DNA of 64,000 nt from Pectobacterium sp. A5351 (GTDB lineage: Bacteria; Pseudomonadota; Gammaproteobacteria; Enterobacterales; Enterobacteriaceae), in assembly GCF_028335745.1 (NCBI RefSeq), contig NZ_CP116477.1, forward strand, positions 496,001 to 560,000, read 5' to 3'. Made by a program: the position numbers and the translations under genes. Shown piece by piece: positions 44,945-58,215 of the stretch (position 1 is its first letter; each line of letters opens with the position of its first letter). Below the pieces are notes generated by a model. It saw only the letters and a program-made list of their open reading frames with translations, did no database searches and was not told the DNA's origin.

Positions 44945-46678
44945 TTATGGGCTGAACTTCTGCAAATGTGCCTGAAATTGTTCAGCGTTCATAAAACCGG
45001 TGACGCGCGAGCCGGGGATTTCTTTCCCCTGAGCGTCAAAAAATACGATGGTCGGCAGGCCTAAAACCTGTAGCTTTTTCAGCAACGCGTTTTGTTCTGC
45101 GCGGTTAGCGGTGACGTCCGCCTGTAGCAGCGTGATGCGCGACAGATGGTTTTGCACCGCTGGGTCGCTGAACGTGTATTTCTCGAACTCTTTGCAAGCA
45201 ACGCACCAGTCAGCGTAAAGATCGAGCATAACAGGCTGAGCGCTCTTTGCCAGCGCGCTGTTGAGATCGGCAATATTGGCGACAGGGGCGAAGTTCAGTG
45301 CCGAGGTATGAGCTTGCGCCACGCCAGCCGGAGGAAATACCCAGTCTTGCAGCGGTTTGGCGCTGATCACTACACCTGCCAGCAGCAGTAGCTGCACGCC
45401 GCGCATCCAGCCTTTGCTGCTGCGCAGCGTCAGCATGAGCGCCCAGCCGAAGAAGGCGATGCCGAGCGCGCTCCACAGGCGCATTCCCCACGTTTCACCC
45501 AGAATGCGTTCCAGCAGGAAGACGGGCAGTGCCAGAATAATGAAGCCAAACGCTTCCTTAACGTACTGCATCCACGGGCCGCTGCGCGGTAGCAGTTTGT
45601 TGCCGAACAGCGTGACCAGAATGAGCGGTAAACCCATGCCGAGCGCGTAGAGATAGAGTGTGCCGCCACCTGCCAGCATGTTGCCGCTCTGGGCGATATA
45701 AAGCAGGATGGCGCTGAGCGGCGCGGTGGTGCAGGGGGAACAAATGAGTCCAGCCAGTGCGCCCATGAAGAATACGCCCGTGACGGAGCCGCCCTGCTGA
45801 CGGTTGCTCCACTCTGTCAGTCGGGTTTGTACCGATGACGGGAGCTGGAGCGTATAGAGGCCAAACATGGACAGCGCCAGCGCAGCAAACATGACTGACA
45901 GACCAATCAAAATATAAGGATGCTGGAGCGCGGCCTGAAAGTGTAACCCGGCGGCGGCGACAACCAACCCGAGCAGCGTGTAAGTCAGCGCCATGCCCTG
46001 AACGTAGGTCATCGACAGCAGCAGCGTTCGACGTGGTGTCAGTTGTTCTTTTCTGCCCAGTACCAGACTGGCAATCAGCGGGTACATCGGTAAGACACAA
46101 GGTGTGAAGGCGACGCCTATACCAATCAACAGCGCCCACCACGGCGAGAACGGCCTCGGCGTGCTCTGCGGTGGTGCGGTCTGGCTTGATGTGGTTGCGA
46201 GCGGGGAGACTGTACCTGCACTAGTCAGCACCTGACTGAGAGGAACGGTACGTGTTTCCGGTGGGTAACAGAAGCCCGCATCGGCGCAACCTTGATAGGT
46301 AACTTTAATTGTTGCACCGTCTTCAGCCCGTTCAATCGGAACCGCTAGCGCCAATCGATCTCGAAAAATAAAGACCTGACCGAAAAACTCGTCGTTATGG
46401 CTTTCGCCCTGCGGTAGTTCTACCTGGCCGAGCGTGGTGCCGTTTCCTTCGATCTTGATTTGCGCACGGTACAGATAGTAATCGGGATGGATATCCCAGC
46501 GCAGGTTGAGTTGGTTCTCCTGCTGCTGAAACTCAAAAGCGAAAGCACCATCGACCGGCAAAAAGCGTGATGTAGTGCTGTTGCCAAATAACTTTTGGCC
46601 GAAAGAAGAGGCGGCCACACTGGGGGGGCTAAAAGCCGTCCATAACAGGAAAATCAGCGTAAAGATGCGTTGAGCCAT
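44945..46678 (-). CDS. dsbD: Thiol:disulfide interchange protein DsbD
   Basis: The 577-residue protein begins with a signal peptide ([20 protein letters not shown]... AA). The periplasmic alpha domain carries the active cysteines in [12 protein letters not shown] membrane domain of about eight helices has the cysteine in [11 protein letters not shown]. The C-terminal thioredoxin domain has [11 protein letters not shown]. It carries reducing power from cytoplasmic thioredoxin to DsbC and related periplasmic proteins. Length and motifs match the family. Its ATG lies inside the end of cutA (25-base overlap), so the two are coupled. Confidence 0.96.
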   Translation of the reverse strand: MAQRIFTLIFLLWTAFSPPSVAASSFGQKLFGNSTTSRFLPVDGAFAFEFQQQENQLNLRWDIHPDYYLYRAQIKIEGNGTTLGQVELPQGESHNDEFFGQVFIFRDRLALAVPIERAEDGATIKVTYQGCADAGFCYPPETRTVPLSQVLTSAGTVSPLATTSSQTAPPQSTPRPFSPWWALLIGIGVAFTPCVLPMYPLIASLVLGRKEQLTPRRTLLLSMTYVQGMALTYTLLGLVVAAAGLHFQAALQHPYILIGLSVMFAALALSMFGLYTLQLPSSVQTRLTEWSNRQQGGSVTGVFFMGALAGLICSPCTTAPLSAILLYIAQSGNMLAGGGTLYLYALGMGLPLILVTLFGNKLLPRSGPWMQYVKEAFGFIILALPVFLLERILGETWGMRLWSALGIAFFGWALMLTLRSSKGWMRGVQLLLLAGVVISAKPLQDWVFPPAGVAQAHTSALNFAPVANIADLNSALAKSAQPVMLDLYADWCVACKEFEKYTFSDPAVQNHLSRITLLQADVTANRAEQNALLKKLQVLGLPTIVFFDAQGKEIPGSRVTGFMNAEQFQAHLQKFSP

Positions 46679-46986
46679 GTCAGATAATCGCTATCGCCCC
46701 CGGATACCGGCAGAACTAATAGCTCCGGTGTATCGTATGGGTGTTGTTGTTTCAGGTGAGTCAGCAGCGCTTGCTGATGTGAGGTATCGCTTTTTATCAG
46801 CATTTGTACTTCTGATTGCTGTTCGAGCTTGCCTTCCCAGTAGTATAGCGAACGTGCGCCGGGCAGCAGGGTGACGCAGGCGGCGAGTCGCGTTTCCAGC
46901 AGCGAATGGGCAAGCCGTTGCGCGCAGGCGTCGTCAGGTGCGGTACACAATATGACGACAGCATCGCAAAGCGGGCGGTCAGACAT
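46654..46986 (-). CDS. cutA: Divalent-cation tolerance protein CutA
   Basis: The 110-residue protein has the CutA signature: [20 protein letters not shown] near the start, [20 protein letters not shown] in the middle and [13 protein letters not shown] near the end. It forms a trimer resembling PII proteins and has been linked with copper tolerance; the cellular role is not settled. The ATG at 46986 follows GGAGGA and gives the correct family length, so I exclude the longer upstream frame. It overlaps dsbD and lies downstream of dcuA. Confidence 0.93.
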   Translation of the reverse strand: MSDRPLCDAVVILCTAPDDACAQRLAHSLLETRLAACVTLLPGARSLYYWEGKLEQQSEVQMLIKSDTSHQQALLTHLKQQHPYDTPELLVLPVSGGDSDYLTWLNASLR

Positions 46987-47136
46987 TACATCCTCCGTGT
47001 CAGATGAACAAATTCCAGACAACCAGAACCACACTATACCTTGCTTTATTGTTTGAAGGGAATGAACTGCGCGGGGGAGAATGAGGCGGATCGACGGGTT
47101 AAGCCGATCCGCGGGGGACTGTCTGAAAGGCAATCT

Positions 47137-48438
47137 TTAGATCAGGATGCTGCCGAGGATAAAGCCAAATATCACCGACAGCGTAATCGCCAGCACGCCG
47201 GGAATCAGGAAGGAGTGGTTAAACACAAACTTGCCGATGCGCGTTGAGCCGGTGTCGTCCATCTCCACCGCCGCCAGTAGGGTTGGATAGGTTGGTAGAA
47301 CGAACAGGGCAGAAACCGCCGCGAAAGACGCCACGGCCGTGACCGGAGACACGCCCAGTAGCAGCGCCGCAGGCATGAGCGCTTTCGCGGTGGCCGCCTG
47401 AGAGTAAAGCAGCGTAGCGGCGAAGAACAAGACGACGGCCAGCATCCACGGGTAGCTTTGCAGCAGCGCGCCTGCGGTGTCCTGAATATCGGAAATGTGT
47501 GCTTTAACAAAGGTATCGCCCAGCCAGGCTACGCCCATCACGCAGATACAGGCGCTCATGCCGGACTTAAACGTGCTGGCAGAGAGGATGCGCGCGGTGT
47601 CGATTTTGCAGGTGATGCAAATCAGCGTGGCGATAGTCAGCATGAAGACTACAATCGCTTCGTTACGCGGCAGAACCGGGTTCTGGATCAGCCCTACCGT
47701 ACCGCTGATCGCTGTGGCATACAGAACGACAGCGACGATGCCGATCAGAAACAGCATCACGGAAAGTTTGGCACCCGGTTTGATCTCATGCTGGCTATTA
47801 CCGCGCAGCGTGGTTTCGCCTTTTTTCAGCCGTTCCTGATAGATCGGATCGTCTTTCAGCTCTTTGCCCAGGAAGTTGGTCACAATTGCCGTCAGCAGGA
47901 TCGCGGCGAGCGTGGTCGGAATACAAATGCCCAACAGCAGCAGATAGCTGACCCCGTGCGGCTCAAGAATACCCGCGACAAACACCACCGCCGCAGAGAT
48001 TGGCGACGCGGTAATGGCGATTTGCGAGGCGACAACGGCGATAGAGAGCGGACGAGAAGGGCGAATCCCCTGCTCTTTGGCGACTTCGGCGATAACCGGC
48101 AGGGTGGAAAACGCGGTGTGTCCAGTCCCGGCCAGAATCGTCATGAAATAGGTGACCAGCGGGGCGAGAAAGGTGACGTATTTCGGGTGCTTACGCAGCA
48201 GTTTCTCCGCCAGACTGACCAGATAATCCATTCCGCCTGCCACCTGCATCGCGGCGATGGCGGCGATAACGGCCATGATAATTTCAATGACATCAAAAGG
48301 GATTACGCCGGGCTTTATCTGAAACCCTAGCGTAAGAACAAGCACTCCCAGGCCACCGGCGAAACCAATGCCGATGCCTCCCAGTCGTGCCCCCAAATAG
48401 ATGGCGAGCAGAACGATGAATAACTCAAGACCAAGCAT
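47137..48438 (-). CDS. dcuA: Anaerobic C4-dicarboxylate transporter DcuA
   Basis: This 433-residue membrane protein has 10 or more hydrophobic segments and the Dcu-family pattern (MLGLELFIVLLAIYLGARLG, GGMDYLVSLAEKLLRKHPKY, GTGHTAFSTLPVIAEVAKEQ). It exchanges aspartate or fumarate for succinate in the inner membrane. It follows aspA with a gap of about 120 bp, as in E. coli. The aspA terminator in that gap may limit read-through, so expression is probably partly separate. Confidence 0.95.
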   Translation of the reverse strand: MLGLELFIVLLAIYLGARLGGIGIGFAGGLGVLVLTLGFQIKPGVIPFDVIEIIMAVIAAIAAMQVAGGMDYLVSLAEKLLRKHPKYVTFLAPLVTYFMTILAGTGHTAFSTLPVIAEVAKEQGIRPSRPLSIAVVASQIAITASPISAAVVFVAGILEPHGVSYLLLLGICIPTTLAAILLTAIVTNFLGKELKDDPIYQERLKKGETTLRGNSQHEIKPGAKLSVMLFLIGIVAVVLYATAISGTVGLIQNPVLPRNEAIVVFMLTIATLICITCKIDTARILSASTFKSGMSACICVMGVAWLGDTFVKAHISDIQDTAGALLQSYPWMLAVVLFFAATLLYSQAATAKALMPAALLLGVSPVTAVASFAAVSALFVLPTYPTLLAAVEMDDTGSTRIGKFVFNHSFLIPGVLAITLSVIFGFILGSILI

Positions 48439-48497
48439 GACTATGCTCCTTAATTAATAATAAAAATTTCATAACTTATTCTTATGGCCGTATGCAG

Positions 48498-48539
48498 CAA
48501 AAAATAAAGGCACGCTGTTCTTCGTGAACGGACGTGCCT
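48498..48539 (-). terminator. aspA terminator
   Basis: AGGCACG and CGTGCCT form the base of a longer hairpin, followed on the - strand by TTTATTTTTTGC. It lies about 20 bp after the aspA stop and before dcuA. Confidence 0.8.
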
Positions 48540-48559
48540 GTTGGAATTAAATGTCGGTG

Positions 48560-49999
48560 TTAGGGAAGCTCGTTTTCATCGGTGTAGCGTTTAGCTTTGT
48601 ACGCCGGATGCATCAGGTTCTGGATGGAGAAAATGTCATCCAGTTCGGCTTCCGTCAGTAGACCTCGCTCCAGTACGACTTCACGCACGCTTTTTCCCGT
48701 TTCTGCACAGATCCTGCCGACGATATCGCCGTTGTGGTGGCCGATGAACGGGTTCAGGTATGTCACAATCCCGATGGAGTTGAAGACGTAGGCTTCGCAG
48801 ACGCTCTTGTTGGCGGTGATACCGTTGACGCATTTTTCCAGCAGGTTATAGCAGGCGTTGGTCAGAATGTGGGTCGATTCAAACATCGCCTGACCGATGA
48901 CCGGTTCCATCACGTTTAACTGTAATTGCCCAGCCTCTGACGCCATCGTGACGCAGGTGTCGTTACCGATGACCTTGAAGCACACCTGATTGACGACTTC
49001 CGGCACCACTGGGTTAACCTTGGCGGGCATGATTGAAGAACCCGCTTGTAGTTCCGGTAGGTTGATTTCATTCAGGCCAGCGCGAGGGCCGGAAGAGAGC
49101 AGACGCAGGTCATTACAGATCTTCGACAGCTTCACGGCCAGCCGCTTCAGCGAACTGTGCACCATGACATAGGCACCGCAGTCTGACGTCGCTTCGATCA
49201 AATCTTCTGCTGGCACACAGGGCAAGCCGCTGACTTCTGCCAGACGCTGTACCGCCAGTTGCTGGTAGCCATCTGGCGTATTCAGACGTGTACCGATGGC
49301 GGTCGCGCCCAGATTGACTTCAAGCAGCAGCTCCGCCGTGCGCAGCAGGTTTTTGATTTCTTCCTGCAACAGCACGTTAAATGCATGAAATTCCTGGCCG
49401 AGCGTCATCGGTACTGCGTCCTGCAACTGAGTACGCCCCATCTTTAGCACGTCTTCAAATTCTTTGGCTTTGTGCTCGAAGCCATCGCTCAACTTCGCTA
49501 TCGCCTCGGTCAGCTTCAGGACGGCCGCGTAGACCGCTATACGAAATCCGGTGGGGTAGGCATCATTCGTGGACTGGCATTTATTCAGATGATCGTTGGG
49601 ATTCAGGTACTGGTATTCGCCTTTCTGGTGGCCCATCAGTTCCAGACCAATATTGGCTAATACTTCGTTGGTATTCATATTGACCGACGTGCCAGCGCCC
49701 CCCTGATAGACATCTACCGGAAACTGATCCATGCATTTTCCGTTATTCAGTACATCATCACAGGCACGGATGATGATGTCGGCGATTTTTTTCGGGATAG
49801 TTTGCAGTTCTCTGTTCGCCAACGCCGCAGCCTTCTTCACCATGACCATGCCGCGTACGAACTCGGGAATGTCGCTGATTTTATTGTTGCTGATATAGAA
49901 ATTTTCGACGGCGCGTAACGTATGCACGCCATAATACGCGTCTGCGGGAACTTCTCGGGTGCCTAACAGGTCTTCTTCAATACGGATGTTTTCTGACAT
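48560..49999 (-). CDS. aspA: Aspartate ammonia-lyase (aspartase)
   Basis: The 479-residue protein belongs to the fumarase/aspartase superfamily, with the signature [15 protein letters not shown], whose serine is the catalytic base, and the substrate loops [10 protein letters not shown] and [10 protein letters not shown]. It converts L-aspartate to fumarate and ammonia. Paired with dcuA it imports aspartate and feeds fumarate respiration. Length and sequence match the E. coli enzyme. The ATG at 49999 gives the normal [10 protein letters not shown] start. Confidence 0.97.
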   Translation of the reverse strand: MSENIRIEEDLLGTREVPADAYYGVHTLRAVENFYISNNKISDIPEFVRGMVMVKKAAALANRELQTIPKKIADIIIRACDDVLNNGKCMDQFPVDVYQGGAGTSVNMNTNEVLANIGLELMGHQKGEYQYLNPNDHLNKCQSTNDAYPTGFRIAVYAAVLKLTEAIAKLSDGFEHKAKEFEDVLKMGRTQLQDAVPMTLGQEFHAFNVLLQEEIKNLLRTAELLLEVNLGATAIGTRLNTPDGYQQLAVQRLAEVSGLPCVPAEDLIEATSDCGAYVMVHSSLKRLAVKLSKICNDLRLLSSGPRAGLNEINLPELQAGSSIMPAKVNPVVPEVVNQVCFKVIGNDTCVTMASEAGQLQLNVMEPVIGQAMFESTHILTNACYNLLEKCVNGITANKSVCEAYVFNSIGIVTYLNPFIGHHNGDIVGRICAETGKSVREVVLERGLLTEAELDDIFSIQNLMHPAYKAKRYTDENELP

Positions 50000-50525
50000 G
50001 AGAGTGCCTATCCTGTTGTGCGACTAGTGATGCAACTAGACGTTGTGGGCTGGTGTGTCGGGCGGCGTTATCTGGGGACACTGTTATCTCAGAAAACGTG
50101 TTCTCTCAGGCAAACAGTGTGACTCTGGATAAACCGTCTTATCTCGGCAATCGTCTCGGGATGTTTGACTAACCAAGTATCCATTGCCGTGAGGATATGT
50201 CGTTATGAAAGCGAAAAACAGGTGTTTAGATCACTATACTGGCGTTCTCTGCCACGACGGTAAATGAACTGTGACTGTAGTCACGCGTCACTATTTTAGA
50301 ACAATAATCGTAGGGCGGCGGCTTGAAAATGCGGAAAGCCGTACCCATTTCAGTAAATCATGATGTGCCGGATCGCAGAGCAGGCGCGCATTTTACCTAA
50401 TCCATTGGTAGTAAATCCGATGGGTAGTAAAGCGTACTGGATTTCCAATAGCGATGGCTTAACACGTTATTATTAACATACGTTTTTATTAAAAACAGTA
50501 CGCGTAAAACACACAGGAGAACCGG
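50000..50525. other. aspA-fxsA divergent intergenic region
   Basis: No gene is seen between the divergent starts. A CRP-like site lies at 50270-50285. The region should hold both promoters. Confidence 0.6.
50270..50285. promoter_or_regulatory. Candidate CRP site upstream of aspA
   Basis: TGTGACTGTAGTCACG matches the CRP consensus half-sites (TGTGA and TCACA) with the right spacing and is a perfect palindrome over GTGACTGTAGTCAC. aspA of E. coli is under CRP control. The distance of about 270 bp from aspA leaves its target open. Confidence 0.45.
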
Positions 50526-50999
50526 GTGCGCTGGTTACCGTTATTACTTATTTTTCTTTTGGCTTACATCGAGATATCGCTGTTTATTCAGGTAGCGGAA
50601 GTGCTGGGCGTCGCCATGACTCTGCTGCTGGTGGTCTTCACGTCCTGTGTGGGGGTCTCGCTGGTGCGCAATCAGGGGATGAAGACGCTGGTGCAGATGC
50701 AGCAGAAAATGGCAGCCGGTGAAAGCCCGGCGGCTGAAATGGTAAAAAGCGTGTCACTGGTGCTGGCAGGCTTCTTGCTCCTGATTCCGGGTTTCCTGAC
50801 TGACTTTCTGGGGCTGCTGTTGCTGCTGCCACCGGTGCAAAAAAGCCTGACGCTCAAACTGATGCCTCACCTGCATATCTGGCGTTCCGGCCCCGGCGCG
50901 TCGTCGTCTTCTGGTGGTAACACCTTTGAAGGTGAATACCAACGCAAGGATGGCGGGAGCGCAAATATTGAACATCGTGACGATCGTGATGACCGTTAA
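50526..50999 (+). CDS. fxsA: Inner-membrane protein FxsA
   Basis: The 157-residue protein has two clear hydrophobic segment pairs (LPLLLIFLLAYIEISLFI, then VAMTLLLVVFTSCVGVSLV and VSLVLAGFLLLIPGFLTDFL) and a short polar C-terminal tail. In E. coli overproduction of FxsA reduces exclusion of phage T7 by the F plasmid. The start is a GTG at 50526, with AGGAGA upstream. It lies between aspA and groES as in E. coli, but the yjeH gene found there is absent. Confidence 0.93.
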   Translation: MRWLPLLLIFLLAYIEISLFIQVAEVLGVAMTLLLVVFTSCVGVSLVRNQGMKTLVQMQQKMAAGESPAAEMVKSVSLVLAGFLLLIPGFLTDFLGLLLLLPPVQKSLTLKLMPHLHIWRSGPGASSSSGGNTFEGEYQRKDGGSANIEHRDDRDDR

Positions 51000-51022
51000 C
51001 GTCACGATGAACTGAAAAACAG

Positions 51023-51055
51023 ATAAGGATTATCATATTGATAATCCTTATTTTT
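51023..51055 (+). terminator. fxsA terminator
   Basis: ATAAGGATTATCA and TGATAATCCTTAT form a 13-bp stem with a 3-base loop, running into TTTTT. It lies just after the fxsA stop codon. Confidence 0.9.
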
Positions 51056-51109
51056 ATCTGCTTTCAGCGACAAGTGGCCGCTTAACGCAAAAAAAAATGC
51101 ATTTTCTCC

Positions 51110-51138
51110 CTTGAAGGGCGGTGAAATGTCCCCACTTA
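51110..51138 (+). promoter_or_regulatory. Sigma-32 heat-shock promoter of groESL
   Basis: CTTGAAG at 51110-51116 and CCCCACTTA at 51130-51138, with 13 bases between, match the heat-shock consensus CTTGAAA and CCCCAT. It lies about 90 bp upstream of groES. Confidence 0.85.
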
Positions 51139-51197
51139 GAACAGCACAAGGCCGATTATGAAAAGCATAAGCGAAACATCGTCGGCGTTTATCCTAA

Positions 51198-51524
<327 letters not shown>

Positions 51525-51557
51525 TTGCGCGTAATCATCTGAACTGAACGAATTTAA

Positions 51558-53216
<1,659 letters not shown>

Positions 53217-53604
53217 TGTGACGCCATTGTCGCCGGAGCGATTTTCCGGTGACAGGGAGTCAGGTTACAGAAGCGCGTCTTTCTGTCCTTCCAAGAGCAC
53301 TATCCGGTCACGATACCGGGTGGTGCTTTTTTTATGTTCCTCATTTCTGTTTAATCAATTCAATGCATTACTGAGGTGAGCGCTTTTGCGTTTGCCGATT
53401 TCCTGCCGGATTACCTGATAAATGAGTCAAGGCGCATCGTGATGGTTGTCGCGTATCCCGCGACATTGCCGAAATGTTGCCACATCGGGGATGAATTGGT
53501 TTATAGCGTGTTATCGGGGGAAGCATTCTGCGCTACAATAGGGGCGCTTACTTTATTTACGAATGCTGTTATTTGGCAAAGTAACCCTGTTTGGAGTAGG
53601 GACA
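53217..53604. other. groEL-ubiC spacer
   Basis: The spacer holds the groEL terminator and the likely ubiC promoter. An open frame at 53376-53612 has no family features and is not called. Confidence 0.6.
53293..53333 (+). terminator. groEL terminator
   Basis: AGAGCACTATCCGGT pairs with ACCGGGTGGTGCT, and TTTTTTT follows. It lies about 75 bp after the groEL stop. Confidence 0.85.
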
Positions 53605-54138
53605 ATGTCTGACGATGCGTCTACGCTTTTGCGCACCATTTCCTGGTTTGCTGAACCTCCTTCGGTATTACCTGAGCATATTGGTGACTGGCTGATGGAA
53701 GCCCATTCCATGACGCAGCGGCTTGAAAAATATTGTGCTCAACTCAGGGTCACACTTTGTCGTGAGGGATTCATTACGCCACAAGCGCTGGGTGAAGAGT
53801 GCGAGCAGTTACCATATAGTGAACGTTACTGGCTGCGTGAAGTGGTGCTGTATGGTGACGATCGCCCCTGGCTGTTCGGCCGTACCCTTGTTCCGCAACA
53901 GACGCTCGACGGCACTGATTCAGCCCTGACGAAAATAGGCAACCAGCCGTTAGGTCGTTATCTGTTTGAGCAGAAATCGCTGACGCGTGACTACATTCAT
54001 ACCGGATGCTGCGAAGGTTTATGGGCGCGGCGTTCCCGCTTGTGCCTTTCGGGTCACCCTTTATTGTTGACTGAGCTTTTCTTACCGGAATCACCGGTTT
54101 ATTACGTACCGGGTGATGAAGGTTGGCAGGTAATTTGA
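53605..54138 (+). CDS. ubiC: Chorismate pyruvate-lyase
   Basis: The 177-residue protein fits UbiC: ISWFAEPPSVLPEHIGDWLM near the start, LREVVLYGDDRPWLFGRTLV with an active-site arginine, and TELFLPESPVYYV near the end with a catalytic glutamate. It makes 4-hydroxybenzoate from chorismate, the first step of ubiquinone synthesis. The ATG at 53605 with GTAGGG upstream agrees with the family start; codons before it are excluded. ubiA follows after 12 bases, so they form an operon. Confidence 0.94.
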   Translation: MSDDASTLLRTISWFAEPPSVLPEHIGDWLMEAHSMTQRLEKYCAQLRVTLCREGFITPQALGEECEQLPYSERYWLREVVLYGDDRPWLFGRTLVPQQTLDGTDSALTKIGNQPLGRYLFEQKSLTRDYIHTGCCEGLWARRSRLCLSGHPLLLTELFLPESPVYYVPGDEGWQVI

Positions 54139-54150
54139 GGAGATAAATCC

Positions 54151-55014
54151 TTGGAAAGAAGTGTTACAGCAGGGAAATGGCTGGCTTATTGTCGCTTGAT
54201 GCGGATTGATAAACCGATAGGTTCTCTGTTGCTGCTGTGGCCAACGCTATGGGCGCTGTGGCTGGCGGGAGGGGGAGTGCCTGCGCCGTGGACGCTCTTT
54301 GTGTTTGTCGCTGGCGTTTTCTTGATGCGTGCGGCGGGCTGCGTTATCAATGATTATGCCGATCGGCATTTTGACGGCCATGTAAAACGTACCGCTTCTC
54401 GTCCCTTGCCCAGCGGTGAAGTGAGTGAGCGATCTGCCAAAATGCTGTTTGTCGTGCTGGTTTTGCTGGCGTTTGGTCTGGTGCTGACGCTGAATAAGAT
54501 GACGATCTGGCTGTCCGTTGCGGGGCTGGGACTGGCATGGGTTTATCCGTTTATGAAACGGGTCAGTCATCTTCCTCAGTTTGTGCTGGGTGCCGCGTTT
54601 GGCTGGTCGATCCCGATGGCGTATGCCGCGGTGAGTGAAAGCCTGCCTGCAACCTGTTGGATGATGTTTCTGGCGTATATTTGCTGGACGGTTGCCTACG
54701 ATACCCAATATGCAATGGTGGATCGCGATGACGATCTGAAGATCGGGGTGAAATCCACCGCGATCTTATTTGGCCGCTTTGACAATCTCATCATCGGATT
54801 ATTGCAGTTTAGCATGCTGGTGCTGCTGCTGATTTTAGGAAAGATCAGCGGATTGGGAACCCCTTACTACATTTCGCTGCTGGTGGCGGGTGGGATGTTT
54901 GTCTACCAGCAAATCCTGACAGCCGGTCGTGAGCGCGATGCTTGTTTTAAGGCGTTCCACAATAATAAATACGTGGGAATGGCGATATTTATTGGTGTGC
55001 TGTTTGGCCTGTAA
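54151..55014 (+). CDS. ubiA: 4-hydroxybenzoate octaprenyltransferase
   Basis: The 287-residue integral membrane enzyme has about nine hydrophobic segments and two aspartate-rich motifs, [11 protein letters not shown] and [13 protein letters not shown], which bind the polyprenyl diphosphate through Mg2+. It joins the prenyl tail to 4-hydroxybenzoate in the inner membrane. The start is TTG at 54151, behind GGAGAT. It is the second gene of the ubiCA operon and is followed by a strong terminator. Confidence 0.95.
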   Translation: MERSVTAGKWLAYCRLMRIDKPIGSLLLLWPTLWALWLAGGGVPAPWTLFVFVAGVFLMRAAGCVINDYADRHFDGHVKRTASRPLPSGEVSERSAKMLFVVLVLLAFGLVLTLNKMTIWLSVAGLGLAWVYPFMKRVSHLPQFVLGAAFGWSIPMAYAAVSESLPATCWMMFLAYICWTVAYDTQYAMVDRDDDLKIGVKSTAILFGRFDNLIIGLLQFSMLVLLLILGKISGLGTPYYISLLVAGGMFVYQQILTAGRERDACFKAFHNNKYVGMAIFIGVLFGL

Positions 55015-55030
55015 GCTGAACATCAGAGAC

Positions 55031-55060
55031 AAAAAAGCAGCGATTTCTCGCTGCTTTTTT
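55031..55060. terminator. ubiA terminator
   Basis: AAAAAAGCAGCGA and TCGCTGCTTTTTT form a perfect 13-bp hairpin around TTTC. It works in both directions between the convergent ubiA and plsB genes. Confidence 0.93.
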
Positions 55061-55143
55061 ATGGCAGAACATCTACTGTGTTTGTAATGCTAAACACATC
55101 TGCGGTTTGATTGCGGCATATCGTCCGCCATTTTCCAGCCTGA

Positions 55144-57612
55144 CTACGCCTGCGTTGTCTCTTCTACTGCCTGACTATCGGCTTCCATTTCAGTAGATGA
55201 GCTGGCGCTTTCAATGGTCAAACGCACTTCCGGGGTGATCAGATCGCCGAGAATGTTGTAGATCGCCACGATATCGCCTTGTGCCGCTTCCGCGCTGTCG
55301 GTGATATACCCTTCTGTTCGTAAGGTCGCGACCAGCGTTGAGAACACCGCTTTATCAAAGAACTCTGGAGCGTTGATACCGTGCAGGACGGACAGGCGTT
55401 GTGCCATATTCCGGCTCTCTTTCTCCAGCGTTCCACGGTTGATTTCTGGATTTGCACATAGCAACGACAGCGTAATCGCATAGCGTTGCAGCGTTTCACG
55501 TACGCCTGCTGACAGCAATTGCAACGTACGGATGCGTGGCGGATTGATAGCCAGTTCGCCGTCGCGGCTGCATAGTAATTGCTGTTGAATCAGCTCGTTA
55601 GCCAACGTTTCCAGTACGCCCGGTAACTGCTCTTTGGAATAATGCAGGAACAGTTCAGATTGCAGCAGCGGATAAATCAGCGCGATCTGTCGTACGACTT
55701 CGGCAAGCGTAATCCGGCGATGATGGATGACGATGCTGGCGATCAGCGACGGTAAGACCAACAGATGCTGGATGTTATTGCGATAGTACGTCATCAGAAC
55801 GGCCTGCTCGCGCGGCAGAATGATGATATCGCCAATGCTGTCCTTCTCGACTTCGAACTTGTTCATGCTCAACGCATGTTCCAACAGTTCATCCGCTGTC
55901 TTTTTCGGAACCGTAATATCTTTGTGGTAAGGAACCTGGCGCAGCAGTTGCAGATAGCAATCCAATTGTTCTTGCATTTGTTCACGTGTCAGTGAACGTT
56001 GGCGTGATGCCAATAAGGCCGTAGAACACAGGTTCATCGCGTTTGCTGCCGCAGAGTTATTGATGCGTACCATGATATCCATAGAGATATCCTGCACCGT
56101 CGGCGTTAACCAGCTTGGACGCTGTGCTTCGATAGGGTCAATCGCATCACGCCATTGTGGAACATGCTGGTTCAGATAGGTGGTCAGCGGGAGCGGTTCA
56201 CCGAAGTTCACATAACCCTGACCCAGATTACGCAGTTTGCGCAAACCGCGCACCATCTGCATAAAGCCTTCTTTTTCCTTCACCGCGCCGCGCAGCTCTT
56301 TCGCATAGGTGCCGACTTCCATCACATGCTCGTAACCGACATAAATCGGCACCAGCGTGATAGGGCGCGTACCGCCTCTGAGCATGGCCTGAATGGTCAT
56401 AGCCAGCGTACCGGTTTTGGGCTCCAACAGACGACCGGTGCGCGAACGTCCACCTTCCATGAAGTATTCCACCGAATAGCCGCGGGCAAACAGTTCACCC
56501 AGATACTCACGGAAAATCGTGGAGTACAGCTTGTTGCCCTTGAAGGTACGGCGAATGAAGAAAGCGCCAAGACGGCGGAAGATCGGCCCCGCTGGCCAGA
56601 AATTCAGATTGATGCCCGCGGCGATGTGCGGCGGTACTAAGCCCTGATGGTACAGAACGTAGGACAGCAGCAGATAGTCCATATGGCTGCGGTGACAGGG
56701 CACATAGACGATACCGTGACCATCCTGTGCCAACTGGCGAACGCGTTCGGCGTTATGGACGTTGATCCCTTGATAAAGGCGGTTCCACGTCCAGCTTAAG
56801 ACGCGATCTGACAGACGCACGGCTTCGTAGGAGAAGTCGGCGGCGATTTCTTCCATCAGCGCAATCGCGTTCTGCTGCGCTTTCTCAGTAGAAATCTTCT
56901 TACTGCGCGCCTCATCGTCCACGGCTTTCTTGATCGCTTTGGAATCCAGCAGCTTATTAAACAGTTCCTGACGTACCGGCAAACGCGGGCCAACTGCCGC
57001 CAAACGCTGGCGGGAGAAGTGCATACGCGCGACACGTGCCAGTTTGTGGGCTATGGTTTTGTCTGTGCCATGCTCGGTTGCCATATAGCGCAGCGACACC
57101 GGGCTAGAGAAACGGACAAAGCTGTCTCGTCCTAACCACAGGACGGCGAAGAATTTCTCAATGCCGTTGAGCAGCCGCAGGTGCGGTGTGGCCTGAGAAT
57201 GGCCTTCCCGACCCGGAGAACGTCCAAACATCACGGAAACCGGCACCATCTGTACGTCTAAATCTGGATTGGCACGATGCAAGTCCAGATAGTCGTGGAA
57301 CAGCTTGACGGATTTCTGCTTGGGAACGTAATAGCGGAAGACGCGCGGCCCGTCATTAATAAAGACGTGGCTAGGAAGTTCGACGCCATTGAATTCGAAC
57401 GATAGCGAAGGATCGGGTAGCCCCAATGCCAGGCATTTCGCACGTAGCGTCAAGAGATCCGCCTGAGAGTTATAAGGCAGAACATAGAGTATAGGACGTG
57501 AGGGATCTAACCCCAGCTCGACCACGGGATCTGCGGGAATAACTTTGCTTTTAACCAGCAGTTTCAGTGGGAGATTCAATAATTTATAGTAAATTTTACG
57601 CCAACCTGACAT
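55144..57612 (-). CDS. plsB: Glycerol-3-phosphate acyltransferase PlsB
   Basis: The 822-residue membrane-associated enzyme has the acyltransferase motifs [15 protein letters not shown] (HX4D, the catalytic dyad), then [29 protein letters not shown] and [13 protein letters not shown]. It adds the first fatty-acyl chain to glycerol-3-phosphate. The ATG at 57612 gives [20 protein letters not shown], matching E. coli PlsB; the longer upstream frame is not conserved. It is divergent from dgkA, as in E. coli, so both genes act in phospholipid synthesis and share a regulatory gap of about 130 bp. Confidence 0.96.
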   Translation of the reverse strand: MSGWRKIYYKLLNLPLKLLVKSKVIPADPVVELGLDPSRPILYVLPYNSQADLLTLRAKCLALGLPDPSLSFEFNGVELPSHVFINDGPRVFRYYVPKQKSVKLFHDYLDLHRANPDLDVQMVPVSVMFGRSPGREGHSQATPHLRLLNGIEKFFAVLWLGRDSFVRFSSPVSLRYMATEHGTDKTIAHKLARVARMHFSRQRLAAVGPRLPVRQELFNKLLDSKAIKKAVDDEARSKKISTEKAQQNAIALMEEIAADFSYEAVRLSDRVLSWTWNRLYQGINVHNAERVRQLAQDGHGIVYVPCHRSHMDYLLLSYVLYHQGLVPPHIAAGINLNFWPAGPIFRRLGAFFIRRTFKGNKLYSTIFREYLGELFARGYSVEYFMEGGRSRTGRLLEPKTGTLAMTIQAMLRGGTRPITLVPIYVGYEHVMEVGTYAKELRGAVKEKEGFMQMVRGLRKLRNLGQGYVNFGEPLPLTTYLNQHVPQWRDAIDPIEAQRPSWLTPTVQDISMDIMVRINNSAAANAMNLCSTALLASRQRSLTREQMQEQLDCYLQLLRQVPYHKDITVPKKTADELLEHALSMNKFEVEKDSIGDIIILPREQAVLMTYYRNNIQHLLVLPSLIASIVIHHRRITLAEVVRQIALIYPLLQSELFLHYSKEQLPGVLETLANELIQQQLLCSRDGELAINPPRIRTLQLLSAGVRETLQRYAITLSLLCANPEINRGTLEKESRNMAQRLSVLHGINAPEFFDKAVFSTLVATLRTEGYITDSAEAAQGDIVAIYNILGDLITPEVRLTIESASSSTEMEADSQAVEETTQA

Positions 57613-57739
57613 AACAACTTGGAGCCTCTTGTTAGCAATGCGCCGCAAGGATACCAGAAACTGCGCCGGAGATCTGTGGTGATGAGACAACATGAGCGCG
57701 TTAAAATGCGAACTATTTTACGTAAAGAATGGAGGATAA

Positions 57740-58105
57740 ATGAATAAAGCAACGGGGATGACCCGGATTATTAAGGCGACCGGTTATTCCCTTAAGGGGC
57801 TAAAGCAGGCGTGGCATCATGAGGCAGCGTTTCGTCAGGAAACCATACTGACAATTGTCGGCGTGATTATCGCGTGTTTGCTGCCGGTTACGCTGGTTGA
57901 AAAACTGCTGCTGATCGGGTCTGCCGTATTGATTATGCTTTTTGAGTTGGCTAACAGTGCGATTGAAGCGGTTGTCGATCGTATTGGCCCTGAGCATCAC
58001 GAATTATCCGGAAGGGCAAAAGATATCGGCTCGGCGGCTGTTTTTGTTGCCATCGCGTTAGCGGCTGTCGTGTGGGGCAGCATCCTCTGGCAACATTTTG
58101 CCTGA
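57740..58105 (+). CDS. dgkA: Diacylglycerol kinase
   Basis: The 121-residue protein has three membrane helices and the conserved segment FELANSAIEAVVDRIGPEHH, containing the active-site residues. It phosphorylates diacylglycerol to phosphatidate for lipid recycling. GGAGG lies upstream of the ATG at 57740. lexA follows after about 110 bp, but has its own SOS-controlled promoter. Confidence 0.96.
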   Translation: MNKATGMTRIIKATGYSLKGLKQAWHHEAAFRQETILTIVGVIIACLLPVTLVEKLLLIGSAVLIMLFELANSAIEAVVDRIGPEHHELSGRAKDIGSAAVFVAIALAAVVWGSILWQHFA

Positions 58106-58170
58106 CGGTACGCATAAATGAATAAAAGTCAGAGGCTTTGCCGATATCTCCATTCCCAATTGTGGCTTAC

Positions 58171-58207
58171 CTGTATATACTCACAGCAAGACTGTATAAA
58201 CAACCAG
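58171..58207 (+). promoter_or_regulatory. Two LexA (SOS) boxes of the lexA promoter
   Basis: CTGTATATACTCACAG (58171-58186) matches the consensus CTGT-N8-ACAG exactly and is identical to one of the boxes known for E. coli lexA. CTGTATAAACAACCAG (58192-58207) is a second, slightly weaker box. Both lie just upstream of lexA, giving self-repression. Confidence 0.92.
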
Positions 58208-58215
58208 GGGGCGGA

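Noticed and set aside
53376..53612. 78-codon frame between groEL and ubiC
   Set aside because: It overlaps the ubiC promoter region, has no ribosome site and no family features.
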